The translations under genes and the position numbers were made by a program. The notes under the pieces are model-generated. The model saw only the letters and a list, made by a program, of their open reading frames with translations. It did no database searches and was not told the origin of the DNA. Shown here in pieces: positions 51,970 through 60,360 of a stretch of 64,000 bases of DNA (positions are counted from its first letter, which is position 1; each line of letters starts with the position of its first letter). The stretch covers positions 1 through 64,000 of the forward strand of contig CAWEAZ010000025.1 of NCBI GenBank assembly GCA_963807155.1, in the 5' to 3' direction. Source of the DNA: JACCZX01 sp963807155 (GTDB taxonomy: Bacteria > Pseudomonadota > Gammaproteobacteria > Burkholderiales > Burkholderiaceae_F).

Positions 51970-52836
51970 ATGCCTTCGGTCGCAGCGCGCCTGCCCCTGT
52001 ATGCCAGCTTGACCCGGCTCGACAAGCCGGTGGGCACTCTGCTGCTGCTTTGGCCAACGTTGACCGCACTCTGGATTGCCGCAGACGGCGCGCCTGGCGC
52101 AGCGCTCGTAGCGATCTTCGTCGCCGGCACGTTTTTGATGCGCTCTGCCGGCTGCGCGATCAACGACGCGGCCGACGCGCGCTTCGACTCGCACGTGAAG
52201 CGCACCGCGGATCGGGTCGTAGCGCGCGGCTTGGTAAGCCGCAGCGAAGCGCTTGCGGTTGGCGCCGCACTCGCAATCGGTGCCGCGGTGTTGTTGCCGT
52301 TTTTGAATGCAGCAGCTGTGCAGCTCGCGTTCGTTGCGGTAGTGATCGCGGCCACGTACCCGCTTGCGAAGCGATTCATTCCGATACCGCAACTCTATCT
52401 CGGCGTTGCATTTTCGTTCGGCATTCCGATGGCGTTTGCTGCGGTGTTGGGAACAGTGCCGACGATCGGGTGGTTGCTGATGCTCGCCAACGCATTCTGG
52501 GTGATTGCCTACGACACCGAGTACGCGATGGTCGATCGTGACGACGACCTGCGGATCGGCATCAAATCGTCGGCGATTTTTTTCGGGCGCTTCGACGTGG
52601 TCGCAGTGATGGCGTCGTACATCGCCTTCTTGTCGTTGCTTGTGCTGATCGGCAGCATGATTGGTGCGGCATGGGCGTTCTACGCAGGATGCGCAATCGC
52701 CGCGGCCTGCGCGATCTATCACTTCGTGTTGATCCGCACGCGCTCGCGCGACGGCTGCATGCGAGCGTTCCGACACAACAACTGGGTAGGCGCGGCGATA
52801 TTCGCCGGCACGGCTCTCGACTACGCGCTTCGATAG
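51970..52836 (+). CDS. ubiA: 4-hydroxybenzoate octaprenyltransferase
   Basis: A 288-residue membrane enzyme that prenylates 4-hydroxybenzoate in ubiquinone synthesis. The two Asp-rich motifs are NDAADARFDSHV (with the following KRTADRVVARG) and YDTEYAMVDRDDDLRIG. The first helix has LDKPVGTLLLLWPTLTALW. About nine hydrophobic helices. ATG 51970 (MPSVAARLPLYASLTRLDKP) starts at the conserved region; the frame is open further upstream but not conserved. Divergent from ugpB by 136 bp. Confidence 0.96.
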   Translation: MPSVAARLPLYASLTRLDKPVGTLLLLWPTLTALWIAADGAPGAALVAIFVAGTFLMRSAGCAINDAADARFDSHVKRTADRVVARGLVSRSEALAVGAALAIGAAVLLPFLNAAAVQLAFVAVVIAATYPLAKRFIPIPQLYLGVAFSFGIPMAFAAVLGTVPTIGWLLMLANAFWVIAYDTEYAMVDRDDDLRIGIKSSAIFFGRFDVVAVMASYIAFLSLLVLIGSMIGAAWAFYAGCAIAAACAIYHFVLIRTRSRDGCMRAFRHNNWVGAAIFAGTALDYALR

Positions 52837-52849
52837 TCCGCCTACTGCC

Positions 52850-53644
52850 CTAGCTGCCGAGCTCGCGAGCACGCTCGGCGGCTGCACGAATCGCGCGTGC
52901 TATCGCTTCATCGACTTTGTCGCGTTCAAAGCTTGCGAGTGCGGCTGCGGTGGTGCCTCCCTTCGAAGTCACCTTCTCACGCAACGCCGCCGCCGATTCG
53001 TGAGACTGCATCGCAAGCTGTGCGGCACCGGCGAACGTATGCATCGTTAGCGCGCGAGCCTGTGTTTTATCGAAGCCCATTTCAAGTGCGACGTTCTGCA
53101 TCGCTTCGATGAAGTAAAAAATGTAAGCGGGCCCACTTCCGGAAAGCGCCGTCACTGCATCCAGCATTGATTCGTCATCGAGCCACATCACGGCGCCGAC
53201 CGCGCCGAGGATCTTGTCCGCGTCCGCTTTTTCGGCTGCGCTGACGTCGGGTAACGCAATCGCGGCGGTGATGCCGGCGCGAATCAGCGCGGGCATGTTC
53301 GGCATTGCGCGCACCACCTTTCCTGTCGCAAGCCAGTCTCCAATGGTTTGCGCCCGTACTCCCGCCGCGATCGATAGCACCAGCGGTCGCGTCAAGTGGG
53401 GTTGAATCGAGTCGGCGGCTTCGTGCATCTGCTGCGGCTTGACGGCAAGCACGACGATCTCGGTTGCCTGCAGCCAGTCGCCGGGCTGCCGGTGCGCGTG
53501 CACTGAGTGGCGTGCGGTCAACTCGGCGCCACGCGCAGCGTCGATTTCGAGCACCTCGATCTCGGGCGGCTTGAACCCGGCTTGCAGCATGCCGCCGATC
53601 AGCGCGCCCGCCATATTGCCGCCGCCGATGAATGCGACCTTCAT
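52850..53644 (-). CDS. proC: Pyrroline-5-carboxylate reductase
   Basis: A 264-residue enzyme that reduces pyrroline-5-carboxylate to proline with NAD(P)H. The N-terminal VAFIGGGNMAGALIGGMLQA binds the nucleotide. AVKPQQM, RAMPNMPALIRAGITA and the C-terminal GSGPAYIFYFIEAM and SKGGTTAAAL complete the family signature. It overlaps the upstream PLP-protein gene by 4 bp, a conserved pairing in proteobacteria. Its partner proA is at 60361-61677. Confidence 0.97.
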   Translation of the reverse strand: MKVAFIGGGNMAGALIGGMLQAGFKPPEIEVLEIDAARGAELTARHSVHAHRQPGDWLQATEIVVLAVKPQQMHEAADSIQPHLTRPLVLSIAAGVRAQTIGDWLATGKVVRAMPNMPALIRAGITAAIALPDVSAAEKADADKILGAVGAVMWLDDESMLDAVTALSGSGPAYIFYFIEAMQNVALEMGFDKTQARALTMHTFAGAAQLAMQSHESAAALREKVTSKGGTTAAALASFERDKVDEAIARAIRAAAERARELGS

Positions 53645-54363
53645 CGGTTTGCCGCGCGCGCGCCAAAAATCGCAGTGCCGACGCGGACCATCGTCGAGCC
53701 TTCGGCGATGGCTGCTTCAAGGTCGTCCGACATTCCCATCGACAACACATCGACCTCCAATCCCTGTTCGCGAAGCTGCCGAAACAGCGCGTGCGTTCGT
53801 GCGAAAGCCATCCGCTGGCGAGCGACATCGGCTTCCGGGGCGGGGATCGCCATCAAGCCTCGCAAGCGCAGCCGCGGCAGGCGCGCAACGGCGGCGGCGA
53901 GCTGACTGAGTTCTTCGGGTGCGATGCCGGCTTTGCTCGCTTCACCACTGACGTTGACCTGCAGCAGTACGTTTAGCAGCGGCAAGTCGGCCGGACGCTG
54001 ATGCGCCAAGCGCTCGGCGACTTTGAGGCGATCGACCGATTGCACCCAGTCGAAACGCTCGGCGATCGTGCGCGTTTTGTTGCTCTGGATCGGGCCGATA
54101 AAGTGCCACTCCAGCGGTTGATGTGCCGAGCCCGCGAGCGCGTCAATCTTGTCGACCGCCTCCTGCACGTAGTTCTCGCCGAATGCGCGCTGGCCGGCCC
54201 GTGCTGCCTCCGCAATCACCGCCGCCGGAAACGCCTTGCTGACGGCAAGCAGCCGCACGGATGACGGATCGCGTCCCGCGCCTCGCGCAGCCTTGGTAAT
54301 GCGCTCGTGCAATGCCCGCAAATTGGCTTGCAAGTTCGCGGGCAAAGTCGGCAAACTCAGCAT
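53641..54363 (-). CDS. PLP homeostasis protein (YggS/PROSC family)
   Basis: A 240-residue pyridoxal-5'-phosphate-binding protein of the YggS family. VRLLAVSKAFPAAVIAEAA carries the PLP Lys, followed by FGENYVQEAVDK, EWHFIGPIQSNK, and SMGMSDDLEAAIAEGSTMVR with a terminal VGTAIFG. It buffers PLP and affects amino-acid metabolism, and has no known catalytic turnover. ATG 54363 (MLSLPTLPANL) is preferred over the TTG at 54387. proC follows with a 4-bp overlap. Confidence 0.94.
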   Translation of the reverse strand: MLSLPTLPANLQANLRALHERITKAARGAGRDPSSVRLLAVSKAFPAAVIAEAARAGQRAFGENYVQEAVDKIDALAGSAHQPLEWHFIGPIQSNKTRTIAERFDWVQSVDRLKVAERLAHQRPADLPLLNVLLQVNVSGEASKAGIAPEELSQLAAAVARLPRLRLRGLMAIPAPEADVARQRMAFARTHALFRQLREQGLEVDVLSMGMSDDLEAAIAEGSTMVRVGTAIFGARAANR

Positions 54364-54390
54364 CAGCGTCAGCAAATGAGTGAGCAAACG

Positions 54391-54427
54391 AGCCTATAGG
54401 CTTGTGTTTTCAAGCTATTTCTAGCTT
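54391..54427. promoter_or_regulatory. Palindrome and AT-rich hairpin between the PLP-protein and pilT genes
   Basis: A perfect 12-bp palindrome AGCCTATAGGCT at 54391-54402 is followed by AAGCTA-TTTC-TAGCTT (54412-54427) and a T-run. The second resembles a weak rightward terminator, though no rightward gene precedes it. It may be an operator or promoter element in the divergent gap. Confidence 0.4.
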
Positions 54428-54542
54428 TTTTACGGGAACACCGGGATCATTGCGCGCGCTACGCTTCGGCCCAGAGATGGCTTAGAAGCAGCCGACTCTG
54501 CCCAGACTCAAAGCACTTTAGCCGAGGCCAACGCCGCCCGCC

Positions 54543-55586
54543 ATGGACATTTCAGAACTGCTCGCATTCTCCGTCAAAAACAAGGCATCGGACCTGCATT
54601 TGTCGGCTGGGCTGCCGCCGATGATCCGCGTGCACGGCGACGTTCGTCGCATCAATCTGCCGCCGCTCGAGCACAAAGACGTGCACGGCATGATCTACGA
54701 CATCATGAACGATGCGCAGCGCAAGCAGTACGACGAGAATCTGGAGACCGATTTTTCGTTCGACCTGCCGGGGCTGGCTCGCTTTCGCGTCAATGCGTTC
54801 AACCAGGACCGCGGCGCCGCGGCGGTGCTGCGGACAATTCCGTCGCGCGTGCTGTCGCTGGAAGAACTGCAAGCACCCAGAGTGTTTGCCGACTTCGCGG
54901 GAAGGCCGCGCGGGCTGGTGCTGGTCACCGGGCCGACCGGCTCAGGGAAATCGACCACGCTGGCGGCGATGGTCGATCACGTCAACAACAATTTGTACGG
55001 GCACATCCTGACGATCGAAGATCCGATCGAGTTCGTGCACGAGTCGCGCAAGTCGGTGATCAACCAGCGCGAAGTCGGCCCGCACACACTGTCGTTTGCC
55101 AACGCACTGCGGTCGGCGTTGCGCGAGGATCCGGACATTGTGTTGGTCGGCGAGTTACGCGACCTGGAAACGATTCGACTGGCACTGACCGCGGCTGAAA
55201 CCGGTCACTTGGTGTTCGGGACATTGCACACGTCGTCGGCGGCGAAGACGATCGACCGCGTGGTCGACGTGTTCCCGGCGGCGGAAAAAGAAATGGTGCG
55301 GGCGATGTTGTCGGAATCGGTCGTTGCCGTGATTTCGCAGACGCTGCTGAAGCTGAAAGACGGCAGCGGCCGCGTCGCGGCGCACGAAATAATGGTGGGC
55401 ACTCCGGCTATCCGCAACCTGATTCGCGAGAACAAGATCGCGCAGATGTATTCGATGATTCAAACGGGCAGCCAGTTCGGAATGCAGACGCTCGACCATT
55501 GCATGATCGAGTTGGTTCGCCGCAACGTAATTACCGTCGCCGAAGCGCGGCAGTACGCTAAGACTCCCGAATCGTTCGCAGGCTAA
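54543..55586 (+). CDS. pilT: Type IV pilus retraction ATPase PilT
   Basis: A 347-residue hexameric ATPase that depolymerises the pilus for twitching motility. Walker A GPTGSGKST, Asp box ILTIEDPIEFVH, Walker B region DPDIVLVGELRDLETI, His box HLVFGTLHTSSA and the PilT-specific AIRNLIRENK near the C-terminus are all present. Length normal. pilU follows 11 bp downstream in one operon. Confidence 0.98.
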   Translation: MDISELLAFSVKNKASDLHLSAGLPPMIRVHGDVRRINLPPLEHKDVHGMIYDIMNDAQRKQYDENLETDFSFDLPGLARFRVNAFNQDRGAAAVLRTIPSRVLSLEELQAPRVFADFAGRPRGLVLVTGPTGSGKSTTLAAMVDHVNNNLYGHILTIEDPIEFVHESRKSVINQREVGPHTLSFANALRSALREDPDIVLVGELRDLETIRLALTAAETGHLVFGTLHTSSAAKTIDRVVDVFPAAEKEMVRAMLSESVVAVISQTLLKLKDGSGRVAAHEIMVGTPAIRNLIRENKIAQMYSMIQTGSQFGMQTLDHCMIELVRRNVITVAEARQYAKTPESFAG

Positions 55587-55597
55587 AGCGAGAACTA

Positions 55598-56740
55598 ATG
55601 GAACGCGATCAGGCAACCCGGTTCGTACACGATCTGTTGCGTCTGCTGCTCAGCAAAAAGGGCTCGGACTTGTTTCTCACCGCCGAGTTTCCGCCGGCGT
55701 TCAAGATCGACGGCCGCGTGTTACCCGTATCCAACCAGCCGCTGACGGGACAACACACCAGCGAGCTGGTGCGCGCAATCATGAACGATCGGCAGGCGGC
55801 CGAGTTCGAGAAAACCAAAGAGTGTCAATTCGCGATCAACCCAACAAGCATCGGGCGCTTTCGCGTTTCGTCGTTCATTCAGCAAGGCAAGGTGGGCATC
55901 GTGTTCCGCGTGATTGCGGACCACATCCCGACGAGCGACGAGTTGAATCTGCCGGCGATTGTCAACGAGCTTGCAATGGCGAAGCGCGGAATCGTGCTCG
56001 TGGTAGGCGCAACGGGCTCCGGCAAATCGACCACGCTGGCAGCAATGACCGGCTATCGCAACGAGAACAGCAACGGTCACATCATCACGATCGAAGATCC
56101 GATCGAGTACGTGCACCCGCACAAGAACTGCATCATTACGCAGCGCGAAGTCGGCGTCGACTGTGAAAGCTGGGCGGTCGCGCTGAAGAACACGCTACGC
56201 CAGGCGCCCGACGTGATCCTGATCGGCGAGATTCGCGATCGTGACGCAATGGACCACGCAATTGCCTTTGCCGAAACCGGTCACCTGGTGATGTGCACAT
56301 TGCACGCGAATTCGACCAACCAGGCGCTTGACCGGATCATCAACTTCTTCCCGGAGGAGCGGCGCCAGCAGTTGCTGATGGACCTGTCGCTCAACTTGCG
56401 TGCGTCGATTTCGCAGCGTTTGATTCCATTCAAGGACCGCAAGGGAAGAATTCCTGCGGTCGAGATCATGCTGAATTCGCCGTTGATTGCCGATTTGATT
56501 TTCAAGCAGGAAATACACGAGATCAAGGAAGTGATGAAACGCTCGCGCGAGCAGGGGATGCAGACATTCGATCAATGTCTGTACGACCTGCACGAGACCG
56601 AGCAGATTTCCTACGAAGATGCGTTACGCAACGCTGATTCGGTCAACGACGTGCGGTTGAACATCAAGCTCAACAGCAAGTTGTACGGTGGTGTGGCCGG
56701 TATCCACAAGGGTATCGAGCACATGGGCCTCACCGGCTAA
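55598..56740 (+). CDS. pilU: Type IV pilus retraction ATPase PilU
   Basis: A 380-residue PilT paralogue, an accessory retraction ATPase. It has Walker A GATGSGKST, IITIEDPIEYVH, PDVILIGEIRDRDAM and HLVMCTLHANST. The C-terminal extension after AVEIMLNSPLIADLIFKQEI is longer than in PilT and differs from its AIRNLIRE motif, as expected for PilU. Co-transcribed with pilT. Confidence 0.97.
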   Translation: MERDQATRFVHDLLRLLLSKKGSDLFLTAEFPPAFKIDGRVLPVSNQPLTGQHTSELVRAIMNDRQAAEFEKTKECQFAINPTSIGRFRVSSFIQQGKVGIVFRVIADHIPTSDELNLPAIVNELAMAKRGIVLVVGATGSGKSTTLAAMTGYRNENSNGHIITIEDPIEYVHPHKNCIITQREVGVDCESWAVALKNTLRQAPDVILIGEIRDRDAMDHAIAFAETGHLVMCTLHANSTNQALDRIINFFPEERRQQLLMDLSLNLRASISQRLIPFKDRKGRIPAVEIMLNSPLIADLIFKQEIHEIKEVMKRSREQGMQTFDQCLYDLHETEQISYEDALRNADSVNDVRLNIKLNSKLYGGVAGIHKGIEHMGLTG

Positions 56741-56760
56741 CTCGCTCGCAACTCTGCACG

Positions 56761-56775
56761 AGCCCTTCTTGGGCT
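56761..56775. terminator. Hairpin between pilU and the CBS gene
   Basis: AGCCC-TTCTT-GGGCT forms a perfect 5-bp stem in the 33-bp convergent gap. Short and without a clear T-run. It could serve both directions weakly. Confidence 0.35.
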
Positions 56776-57187
56776 AGCCGGGCATCGAGATGTCGCGCAG
56801 CGCTTCGTCGACGTCTTCTTCCTCTTCCAGCGCGATGTCGCCAAGCGCGACGATGCCTACTAGCTGACGATCCTTATCGACGACTGGGATACGGCGGACT
56901 TGAGCGTCTGACATTTGCTCCAGAACCTCGTCGATCGAGTCGGTGTCGGTGCACCAGATGACCTCGTCGGTCATGACTTCGCTGACGGGAGTTTCGGAGC
57001 CTTTGCCCTCGGCTACAGCGCGGACGGTGATGTCACGGTCCGTGATCATGCCGATCAGCTTGCGCCCATCACATACCGGTAGCGATCCCACGTCTAGGTC
57101 AGCCATCGCGCGGGCGGCGTCGCGCAGCGTCTCTTCAGGCCGCACTACCTCCACGTCCGTTGTCATGATTTCGGCAATCGTTTGCAT
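56774..57187 (-). CDS. Two-CBS-domain protein
   Basis: A 137-residue protein made of a CBS pair: IAEIMTTDVEVVRPEETLRD ... GSLPVCDGRKLIGMITDRDI and VSEVMTDEVIWCTDTDSIDE ... RRIPVVDKDRQLVGIVALGD. CBS pairs bind adenosine nucleotides or SAM and sense energy state. Stand-alone proteins of this kind often respond to stress. The C-terminal tail is acidic (EEEEDVDEAL). Single gene, convergent with pilU. Confidence 0.93.
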   Translation of the reverse strand: MQTIAEIMTTDVEVVRPEETLRDAARAMADLDVGSLPVCDGRKLIGMITDRDITVRAVAEGKGSETPVSEVMTDEVIWCTDTDSIDEVLEQMSDAQVRRIPVVDKDRQLVGIVALGDIALEEEEDVDEALRDISMPG

Positions 57188-57222
57188 CTGCTTCCCTTCG
57201 CTTTAGGTACAGCTCTCGAAAA

Positions 57223-57426
57223 TTAGGCGCCGCCGACGCCTTCGATCACTTTGCCGGTGCCTTCGCAATCGGTGCAAGTGTGACCGTCGACGCGCCCGGT
57301 GCCGCCGCACATGCGGCACACGTTCTCACCCGTCCCCGGCGTGCCGGCCGGCGCTTCATCGCCAGGCGCCATCTCGGGCGGAAGCCTCGGCGAGCCTGCA
57401 AAGACGGTCGGGGAGTGGGGGTTCAT
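57223..57426 (-). CDS. Small DnaJ-type zinc-finger protein
   Basis: A 67-residue protein with a Pro/Gly-rich first half and two CxxCxGxG-like elements (VCRMCGGTGRV and CTDCEGTGKV) as in the DnaJ cysteine-rich zinc domain. It resembles free-standing 'zinc-ribbon' peptides next to glutathione peroxidase or CBS genes. It probably binds one zinc. Function unknown; 35 bp upstream of the CBS gene in the same direction. Confidence 0.78.
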   Translation of the reverse strand: MNPHSPTVFAGSPRLPPEMAPGDEAPAGTPGTGENVCRMCGGTGRVDGHTCTDCEGTGKVIEGVGGA

Positions 57427-57510
57427 AGGGTTCTGTGAAGTGGCGCAGCAAGGAGCGTTCCCTTACGACGGCGTTTACACTCGTCGCCCAGGATTGATCA
57501 GGGGACGGCG

Positions 57511-57996
57511 ATGAGTTCTGTCTACGACTTTTCCGCGCAAACCATCGATGGCAAGACCCGCACGCTGGCTGACTTCAAAGGCAAGGTGCTGCTGGTCGTC
57601 AATACAGCGAGCCAGTGCGGTTTCACGCCTCAGTACAAAGGGCTGGAGGCGCTGCACAAGAAATATTCCGGCCGAGGATTCGCGGTGCTTGGTTTTCCGA
57701 GCAATCAGTTCGGCCAGCAGGAGCCCGGGCCCGATACAGAGATTGCGGAATTTTGCGAAATGAACTTCGGCGTGACGTTTCCGATGTTCTCAAAGGTCGA
57801 CGTCAACGGCCCGAATGCCCACCCGCTGTACAAGTATCTGACGTCCGAGAAAAAAGGGCTGCTCGGATCGGAAGGGATCAAGTGGAACTTTACGAAGTTC
57901 CTGGTAGGCAAGGACGGTGCGGTGATCGATCGTTATGCCCCGACGACCAAGCCCGAAGATCTGGAGAAAGATGTCGAACGCGCGCTGGCGGCGTAG
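57511..57996 (+). CDS. Glutathione peroxidase
   Basis: A 161-residue thiol peroxidase of the GPx family. The catalytic Cys is in VNTASQCGFTPQYKGLE, Gln in GFPSNQFGQQEPG and Trp/Asn in IKWNFTKFLV. The Cys form is used here, unlike the Sec-type in animals. It reduces hydroperoxides with thioredoxin or glutathione in the cytoplasm. GGGGAC precedes ATG 57511. Confidence 0.95.
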   Translation: MSSVYDFSAQTIDGKTRTLADFKGKVLLVVNTASQCGFTPQYKGLEALHKKYSGRGFAVLGFPSNQFGQQEPGPDTEIAEFCEMNFGVTFPMFSKVDVNGPNAHPLYKYLTSEKKGLLGSEGIKWNFTKFLVGKDGAVIDRYAPTTKPEDLEKDVERALAA

Positions 57997-58017
57997 CTCG
58001 GTTACCTCTCACTCGCT

Positions 58018-59205
58018 TCACACGTCGATCTTTGCCGCAGCTGCACGCGGCCGGTAGCCGCCGGCCACGAGCTCGAATCGAAAGAACCGGCACTCGATCG
58101 GCCCGTTGAATAGCACGGGCTTGCGCGTTTCCTGCAGACGCATCTGTTTGGGCAGCTGGCGATCCGACGTCAGAAACCACGCCTCCCATCCTGGGAACTG
58201 CTGCTTCAGCCGGTCGCCGACGTTGCGCATCATGTCGGGCACCGACGCCGAACGAGGGGCGCTTTGTTCGCCGTAGGGTGGATTTGTGACGATCATTCCG
58301 CTCGCTGCTGCCGGGGTCGCCACACGTGCATCGACGGCATTGAACTGCAGGCGGCCGTCGTCGAGCCACGCTTGCAGGCCGGCGAGCTTCGCGTTGGCAA
58401 TGGCTTGATCGATCACTCGTGTTGATATGTCGGAGCCCACTAGGTTTGCAGCTGCGGTATCACTAACCGCTGATCGTGCGGCGTCTCTTAGCCGGCGCCA
58501 GGCGTGCGAGTCGAATCCCTTGAGCCGCTCAAACGCGAAGCTACGGTCGAGGCCCGGCGGATGGTGGGCGGCGATCGACGCGGCTTCAATCACGATCGTG
58601 CCGCTGCCGCAAAACAGATCGGCGAGCGGGGTCGACGGCGTCCAGCCTGCGAGTGCCAACAATCCTGCGGCAAGATTTTCCTTTAGCGGCGCCTCGCCCT
58701 TATCGGCACGCCAGCCGCGCTTGAACAGCGGTTCTCCTGACAGATCGACATACAACGTGACAGTCGATGCATCGAGGTAGGCGAACACACGAACATCGGG
58801 ATTCGAGCGATCGATCGACGGTCGTGCGCCGGTCAAGTTGCGCAATCGATCGACAATGCCGTCCTTGATTCGCAGCATCGCGAACTCGAGGCTCTGCAAA
58901 GGAGAACGCGACGCGGTGACGTCGACGCGCAGCGTCTGTTGCGCGGTCATCAGATCCTGCCAGCGCACTTCCTGCGTCGCGTCGTACAAGTGCTGTTCGG
59001 ACAAGTAGCCGCGTCTGCCGACTTGCCACAGAACCCGGCTCGCGATGCGCGAGTGAAGGTTCGCCGCGTAAGCAGTGGCAAGCGTGCCGTTGAACGCCAC
59101 ACCGCCGGCTTCGGAGCGCAGTGACTGCGCGCCTACCGCAACGAGTTCATCGGAGAGCGCGGCTTCGAGTCCGCGCGGGCATACCGCGAAAAACGCGGCG
59201 GTCAC
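58018..59205 (-). CDS. THUMP-domain 23S rRNA (guanine-N2) methyltransferase, RlmL type
   Basis: A 395-residue RNA methyltransferase. The N-terminal THUMP part starts MTAAFFAVCPRGLEAALSDE and includes GVAFNGTLATAYAANLHSRI. The SAM-binding domain follows with LADLFCGSGTIVIEAASIA, VGSDISTRVI and the catalytic NPPYGEQ. The length matches the N-terminal half of RlmL (G2445 modification), without the C-terminal RlmK half of E. coli. Convergent with the gpx gene by 22 bp. Confidence 0.92.
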   Translation of the reverse strand: MTAAFFAVCPRGLEAALSDELVAVGAQSLRSEAGGVAFNGTLATAYAANLHSRIASRVLWQVGRRGYLSEQHLYDATQEVRWQDLMTAQQTLRVDVTASRSPLQSLEFAMLRIKDGIVDRLRNLTGARPSIDRSNPDVRVFAYLDASTVTLYVDLSGEPLFKRGWRADKGEAPLKENLAAGLLALAGWTPSTPLADLFCGSGTIVIEAASIAAHHPPGLDRSFAFERLKGFDSHAWRRLRDAARSAVSDTAAANLVGSDISTRVIDQAIANAKLAGLQAWLDDGRLQFNAVDARVATPAAASGMIVTNPPYGEQSAPRSASVPDMMRNVGDRLKQQFPGWEAWFLTSDRQLPKQMRLQETRKPVLFNGPIECRFFRFELVAGGYRPRAAAAKIDV

Positions 59206-59319
59206 CGCCTAGCCCGATGCAAAACTACTGCGCGCCCCGATCTTGCGCCTGCGGTGCTCAACGTATCGCCCGTACGCCTGCGCTCCTCGACGCAATCTCG
59301 GGGCTGCTCGCTACGTTTT

Positions 59320-59922
59320 TCATCGAGCTAGAGCTCTGTCGAGAAACTCAAGGCGATCCTGCCCCCAGAAAAGCTCGTCCTGATAGATGTAGGTCGGAGC
59401 GCCAAACACATTACGCATGATGGCCTCCTGTGAATGCTGGACGTAGCGCGCTGCGACTTCAGCCGAGCGTGCATGTTCCAACAGTGAATCGGCCTCCAGC
59501 TTGCGCGCCCTCACAATTTCTGCGAGTACGCTCCAGTCGCTGATGTTGCGCTCCTCGGCCCAGACGGCGCGTCCACAATCGCCGGCGATGTCGAGCGCTG
59601 CAGCCGTGCCGTGGCGCTCGAGTACCGCGAGGATCAGCGTCGCAGCGGGCTCCGAGGGAACCGGAAAGTGTTTCGGTTCAAGCGTCAGCGGTACGCCGAG
59701 ATGATCTCGCCACCGCTTGAGTTCCATCATGCGGTATGCGCGCCGCTGCGGTGGTCGGTCCTTCAGCGCGAGGCCGCCCGAGACTGGAAAGACCTTACCC
59801 AGATCCATCACCCGCAAATTGATCTTCGCCTGATGTTTCGCGCAGATCTCTCGAAAGCGTGCATGACCCATGTAAACGAAGGGTGATATCGGAGTCATGA
59901 AGTAATCGACGGTCTTGTCCAT
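59320..59922 (-). CDS. DsbA-like 2-hydroxychromene-2-carboxylate isomerase
   Basis: A 200-residue thioredoxin-fold protein of the kappa-class GST/HCCA isomerase group. The opening VDYFMTPISPFVYMGHARF carries the SPF/Ser motif and VFGAPTYIYQDELFWGQDRL the C-terminal GAP-x-F/Y-type motif. HCCA isomerase acts in naphthalene breakdown; other members are general glutathione enzymes. It lies 6 bp upstream of nothing obvious and 7 bp after hemJ in the same direction, so it may be part of that operon. Confidence 0.88.
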   Translation of the reverse strand: MDKTVDYFMTPISPFVYMGHARFREICAKHQAKINLRVMDLGKVFPVSGGLALKDRPPQRRAYRMMELKRWRDHLGVPLTLEPKHFPVPSEPAATLILAVLERHGTAAALDIAGDCGRAVWAEERNISDWSVLAEIVRARKLEADSLLEHARSAEVAARYVQHSQEAIMRNVFGAPTYIYQDELFWGQDRLEFLDRALAR

Positions 59923-59928
59923 ACGTTC

Positions 59929-60354
59929 CTAAAACGGCTTCACGACGACCAGGATGACAATCGCAATCAGCAGGAGCACGGGCGCTTCGTTAAACCAGCG
60001 AAACCAGACGTGAGAGGGCGTGACTTCGCGGCGGACGAATTTGCCGTACAAAATGGCACACCACCCGTGATAGGCGATCACCCCCAACACCAGCGCAAGT
60101 TTTGCATTCATCCACGCCGTACCCATGCCGACGCCGTAGCTCAACAGCCAAATCCCGAAAGCCAGTGCAAGCACGGCCAATCCGGTCGTGAAGCGCAGCA
60201 GCTTGCGCGCCATCGTCAACAACCGCTCGCGTGTCGCGGGGTCGTCGACCGTAGCCAGATTGACGTAGATGCGCGGCAGGTAAAACAGTCCGGCAAACCA
60301 GCTCGTCACAAAAATGATGTGCGCTGCCTTGACCCACAGATAGCCACCGCCCAT
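59929..60354 (-). CDS. hemJ: Protoporphyrinogen oxidase HemJ
   Basis: A 141-residue four-helix membrane protein of the HemJ (UPF0093) family, which oxidises protoporphyrinogen IX in haem synthesis. The conserved His is in VKAAHIIFVTSWFAGLFYLP and the Arg/Lys-rich loop and FNEAPVLLLIAIVILVVVKP follow. It replaces HemY/HemG in many proteobacteria. 6 bp downstream of proA. Confidence 0.93.
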   Translation of the reverse strand: MGGGYLWVKAAHIIFVTSWFAGLFYLPRIYVNLATVDDPATRERLLTMARKLLRFTTGLAVLALAFGIWLLSYGVGMGTAWMNAKLALVLGVIAYHGWCAILYGKFVRREVTPSHVWFRWFNEAPVLLLIAIVILVVVKPF

Positions 60355-60360
60355 TCGGCG